A stretch of DNA of 33,267 nucleotides from an uncultured Bacteroides sp. (GTDB lineage Bacteria; Bacteroidota; Bacteroidia; Bacteroidales; Bacteroidaceae): contig CAMFND010000090.1 of NCBI GenBank assembly GCA_945965395.1, positions 1-33,267 of the forward strand. Direction: 5' to 3'. The first letter of the stretch is position 1; every line of letters begins with the position of its first letter. The position numbers and the translations under genes are program-made. This document shows, in pieces, positions 30,760-33,267 of this stretch. The notes below the pieces were generated by a model. The model saw only the letters and a program-made list of their open reading frames with translations. It had not been told where the DNA came from and ran no database searches.

Positions 30760-32850
30760 TTATTTCAACTTTGTTACATGATATAGGGTACCTCTGGTAC
30801 TGGTCTTTTTAGGAATGTTCAGTTTGCGGAGAATACGTCCAAACCAATTTATTTTATTGATAGACAGTTTGTCGCGTGTGTTCTCTTGAAGATAATTAAA
30901 AATATCCATGGCAGTCATCCATTCTCCCTCCTTTTCGTTGGTTGCAGAAGAAAAGTTACAATGGAATAAATGCTCCAAAGGTGATATTTGCTCAAATTCG
31001 CTGTTGCTTTGTCGTAAAACGGCCTCATCTTCGTCATTCAGCCAATAACGTTCGTTCTTATAAAGTAAATGCATGGCTTGCGCATAGAGTTGGCGGTAGT
31101 CTATGGTGACATTGGTATCAATGGGATCGGTCACTTCGATACAGATAAAGCGACGGCTTCCCGTGGGGTCGGTGAGCAAATCCTTCTGATTGCTGGTGCC
31201 GATGAATGAGGCATAGCGGCGTAATTCGCGCACGCTGGTTCCGTAAGGCTTGCGCAGATTGGCTGTCGGTTTTTGTAGCAGATGTTTCAGAAAGCCTTGT
31301 TGATTTACGGTAATCTGGTCGAATTCGTCCAGGTTGATAAGGAAAAATCGTCCCAAGGCACGCTCCGCTTCCTGTTTGCTGCTGAAGTCCAGGCTGTCGG
31401 CATAGCCGAAACGGAGTTCGGGTGGCAGCAAGATACGGCAATAAGTGGATTTCCGGAATCCTTGCGAACCTACAAGTAAAGGTGAAGTGCTGTTTCCATG
31501 CTGGCGGTCCATCCCCCTCCAATGCGCCACCATGCCTAGAAACCAACGGTAAAAGAGCTCTTCCCAATGCGGATTGCCGCAAGGAACGAGCCGGGCAAGT
31601 GCGCGGATGCGGTCAGTACCGTCCCAGCGGGGAAGGTCACACAAGTATTCTTCTACAGGATTGTAAAGCGGAACGAAATCGGAGGTGAGAAAGCGGTCTA
31701 TATCCCGGTCCCACACTTGCAGCCCTTCTTTTAAGGCGCAGAGGGCGATACTGTTGCGGGTACGTTTATCTAAAGGCTTGAAATAGAAATGAACAGAGTC
31801 CCGTTGACGGTATTCCACCTCGTCCAGCACGGTGTTGAAGCGGAATTCATACCGTCTTTTCAAGAATTCCTCCAGCCGGAAGGTGGCTTCCTGCTCTTTA
31901 CTGAAACCGCTTTTTTTACCGAAACCTTTCATTTCCCGGTATCCGTTGCCAAAAGCTGTACGGATGGTTTCTGTGTCCGTTGCGTGAAAATAGTGCATCA
32001 GCGTGCGCTGTACGGCTTCCTCTTCGGGGATGCCTGTTTTGAAGCATTGTTCTACCAGATGGGGCAGTAAAGGTTCCAGCCCGTCATCACGTTTCCAGTT
32101 TTCCATCTCGGCCAATGCTCTTTTCCGTGCCGACTGGTACATCTGGGCAAAAATCTGCATACTTTCGCAGCCGGGTGTCATTCGTTCCGGTGCGCTTTCG
32201 CTGTTTTGTTTCCGTTGCCGGAAAGTTTCCTCATCGGGCAGGGCAAGCGGTTGCTCTATGCAGAAAGGAACGGACGAAGGGTTATAGTAAGGTTGTTCAT
32301 CCACGGTCATGCGACAGCTTTGCATCAGGTTCGGTTCCTTCAGTGTGATGCCGAAAGGAAGCATGGGCTGGTAGCATGTCACCGCCAGCCGATAGGCGTG
32401 GGCATGAAACAGGAGGACTTCTTGTGTGGCAGTGGGCAAGCTGCCGTCAGTGCGTGCGAAGCGTATCCATATCTTTACGCTCCGTCCGCTTGAACCGCAG
32501 AAAGCGGCAAAGGTTTGTGGCAGTTGCTCTACTTGGCGTTTCACATATTCCACCTCATACAGGTCGGCGAGCCGGTTCACTTCCAGCTGCACCAGTCCGT
32601 TGTAATGTTTCATACGTTTCTCACCCTTTTGTTTGCGGGTATATTCTACGGCAGGATAGACACGCGGCAGTTTGTCGATGTGGACGTAGCGGGCGGACGA
32701 TCCTGCCAGCCGGGGTAGTATTTCACGCAGTTCCGATATATGCCCTGCTTTGTTCTCTGTCTTTACTTTCTCGAAGAATGCGTCCGTATCGCATAGTGAC
32801 AAGGCTTCTGTCCCCTGTTCTTCATCTTTCCTGATGAGTGTAATTTTCAT
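30760..32850 (-). CDS. BT4734/VirE-type P-loop protein (VapE-like, DUF3874 C-terminus)
   Basis: A 696-residue protein with three parts. Residues about 45-205 (ARYVHIDKLPRVYPAVEYTRKQKG ... PYYNPSSVPFCIEQP) resemble the BT4734-like/VirE N-terminal primase-type domain. Residues about 390-590 form a VirE/VapE-type P-loop domain with Walker A GSQGFRKST (461-469), Walker B FFLINLDEFD (Asp508, Glu509) and a sensor-like FIGTSNQ. The C-terminus (EWMTAMDIFNYLQ...FGRILRKLNIPKK...YHV) resembles DUF3874. Relatives occur in many copies in Bacteroides, often near mobile or polysaccharide loci and small DNA-binding protein genes. Primase-helicase-like activity is plausible but unproved. Its promoter region is unusually rich in repeats. 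Confidence 0.88.
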   Translation of the reverse strand: MKITLIRKDEEQGTEALSLCDTDAFFEKVKTENKAGHISELREILPRLAGSSARYVHIDKLPRVYPAVEYTRKQKGEKRMKHYNGLVQLEVNRLADLYEVEYVKRQVEQLPQTFAAFCGSSGRSVKIWIRFARTDGSLPTATQEVLLFHAHAYRLAVTCYQPMLPFGITLKEPNLMQSCRMTVDEQPYYNPSSVPFCIEQPLALPDEETFRQRKQNSESAPERMTPGCESMQIFAQMYQSARKRALAEMENWKRDDGLEPLLPHLVEQCFKTGIPEEEAVQRTLMHYFHATDTETIRTAFGNGYREMKGFGKKSGFSKEQEATFRLEEFLKRRYEFRFNTVLDEVEYRQRDSVHFYFKPLDKRTRNSIALCALKEGLQVWDRDIDRFLTSDFVPLYNPVEEYLCDLPRWDGTDRIRALARLVPCGNPHWEELFYRWFLGMVAHWRGMDRQHGNSTSPLLVGSQGFRKSTYCRILLPPELRFGYADSLDFSSKQEAERALGRFFLINLDEFDQITVNQQGFLKHLLQKPTANLRKPYGTSVRELRRYASFIGTSNQKDLLTDPTGSRRFICIEVTDPIDTNVTIDYRQLYAQAMHLLYKNERYWLNDEDEAVLRQSNSEFEQISPLEHLFHCNFSSATNEKEGEWMTAMDIFNYLQENTRDKLSINKINWFGRILRKLNIPKKTSTRGTLYHVTKLK

Positions 32851-32965
32851 ATTTGTCTTTCGTTTGAATGTTTTTTTGGTTTTATGTACCTCCCATGGAA
32901 AAGATGATGTTCTGTCGTGTGGAGAAGACTGCGTATTGCGAGTGTCTATGTGTGCATATTTTTAG

Positions 32966-32997
32966 TAAAGATAAGGTTTCTTTCCGGATTCTGCAAA
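32966..32997 (-). promoter_or_regulatory. Promoter of the VirE-type gene
   Basis: Minus-strand TTTG (32997-32994), 20 bases, then TATCTTTA (32973-32966), one base off consensus. Transcription would start near 32959, giving a leader of about 108 bases before the ATG at 32850. Confidence 0.6.
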
Positions 32998-33010
32998 TGC
33001 TTTCCGGATT
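32980..33010 (-). promoter_or_regulatory. CTTTCCGGATT direct repeats straddling the virE promoter
   Basis: Identical 11-mers occur at 32980-32990 and 33000-33010, exactly 20 bases apart. One lies in the spacer between the -33 and -7 boxes, the other just upstream of -33. A protein bound here as a dimer on one DNA face would directly control RNA polymerase access. The repeats are seen directly; the operator role is inferred. Confidence 0.5.
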
Positions 33011-33086
33011 AAATGCCGTCTTTTTCTTTTTCCTTTCTTTTCTGTGTTTTTATTCTTAGTCTCAGTGCATATTCCCCTGTCTCTTA

Positions 33087-33118
33087 TTTGTTTTCTACCT
33101 TTTCTTTTCTTATTTTTG
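33087..33118 (+). promoter_or_regulatory. Consensus promoter pointing off the right edge
   Basis: TTTG (33087-33090), 20 bases, then TATTTTTG (33111-33118), an exact TAnnTTTG match. Transcription would start near 33125 and run into the 22-bp repeat array, so the array would lie in the transcript leader of a gene outside the window. Confidence 0.5.
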
Positions 33119-33145
33119 TATGTTTGTAATTAGTTATCTACCCTT

Positions 33146-33219
33146 GTGATTAAGTCTGATCATAAAGGTGATTAAAATTAATCACAAAGGTAGTTAAGCT
33201 TAATCACATCCGTGATTAA
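33146..33219. repeat. Four GTGATTAA elements at an exact 22-bp period
   Basis: GTGATTAA occurs at 33146, 33168 and 33212, with the variant GTAGTTAA at 33190: steps of exactly 22 bases. In the second and third units the element is followed, after two bases, by its reverse complement TTAATCAC, so the full unit is a near-palindrome GTGATTAA-nn-TTAATCAC plus a 4-base spacer (AAAG or ATCC). The first unit is degenerate in its right half, and the fourth keeps only the left half. Twenty-two bases is about two helical turns, so all copies face the same side of the DNA. This is iteron- or operator-like. Confidence 0.7.
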
Positions 33220-33267
33220 TAGATATTGAACTTTCATCAGTAAGCATTCGGCCTCGTGCGTGTTTCT

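Larger units (their letters stand above)
32851..33267. other. 417-base repeat-rich control region beside the VirE-type gene
   Basis: No coding sequence was found up to the right edge. The region holds a leftward virE promoter (32966-32997) with two CTTTCCGGATT repeats, a pyrimidine-rich stretch (about 33010-33110), a rightward promoter (33087-33118), and four GTGATTAA elements at a 22-base period (33146-33219). A divergent gene is expected beyond the edge. Confidence 0.6.

Noticed and set aside
33146-33219. Could the 22-bp array be a CRISPR?
   Set aside because: Only four short, palindromic, immediately adjacent units with no 30-base unique spacers and no cas genes in the window.

Overview
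The window looks like chromosomal DNA of a gut Bacteroidales bacterium (Bacteroides/Phocaeicola type). The signs are promoters of the Bacteroidetes form (TTTG, 18-20 bases, TAnnTTTG), starts without clear Shine-Dalgarno sequences, trp gene order B-E-G-D-C-F-A, a TamL-type lipoprotein Omp85, a DUF4296-type lipoprotein, a pyrophosphate-dependent phosphofructokinase, and a BT4734/VirE-type P-loop protein. No tRNA, rRNA, CRISPR array or intact insertion sequence was seen.

Left part (1-5005). A Wzy/O-antigen-ligase-like membrane protein runs off the left edge. A 380-base stretch with possible coding remnants follows. Next come an OmpR/PhoB-type two-component pair and a type I asparaginase. Three TGTAAC boxes, two of them exactly 11 bases apart, lie upstream of the response regulator gene and suggest autoregulation.

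Tryptophan block (5092-11806). A complete seven-gene trp operon is read leftward. Its leader encodes a 20-residue peptide with tandem Trp codons, followed by a strong terminator hairpin and a competing copy of one hairpin arm: a classic attenuator layout. A near-consensus promoter lies in front. A divergent AlkD-like DNA glycosylase gene sits to its right.

Middle (12573-25785). This holds the first of two prmA-like genes, a lipoprotein plus PagL-like deacylase pair, a thiol peroxidase with an export signal, and the group ileS - DksA-like - lspA - DUF4296 lipoprotein - small conserved ORF. A TrmH/SpoU methyltransferase gene and tamL diverge from a shared promoter region.

Right part (25802-33267). 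Here are a small conserved ORF, pfp, a membrane-anchored GH25 lysozyme, a YccF protein, a second intact prmA (about 78% identical to the first by hand count) downstream of a glutaredoxin-like gene, and the VirE-type gene.

The right edge is the most unusual noncoding DNA. The virE promoter is straddled by two 11-bp direct repeats exactly 20 bp apart. A consensus promoter points off the right edge, and just after it a GTGATTAA element occurs four times at an exact 22-bp period. A perfect 20-bp-stem hairpin follows the virE stop codon. The best candidates for undescribed biology are this virE control region, the trp attenuator and the paired prmA genes.
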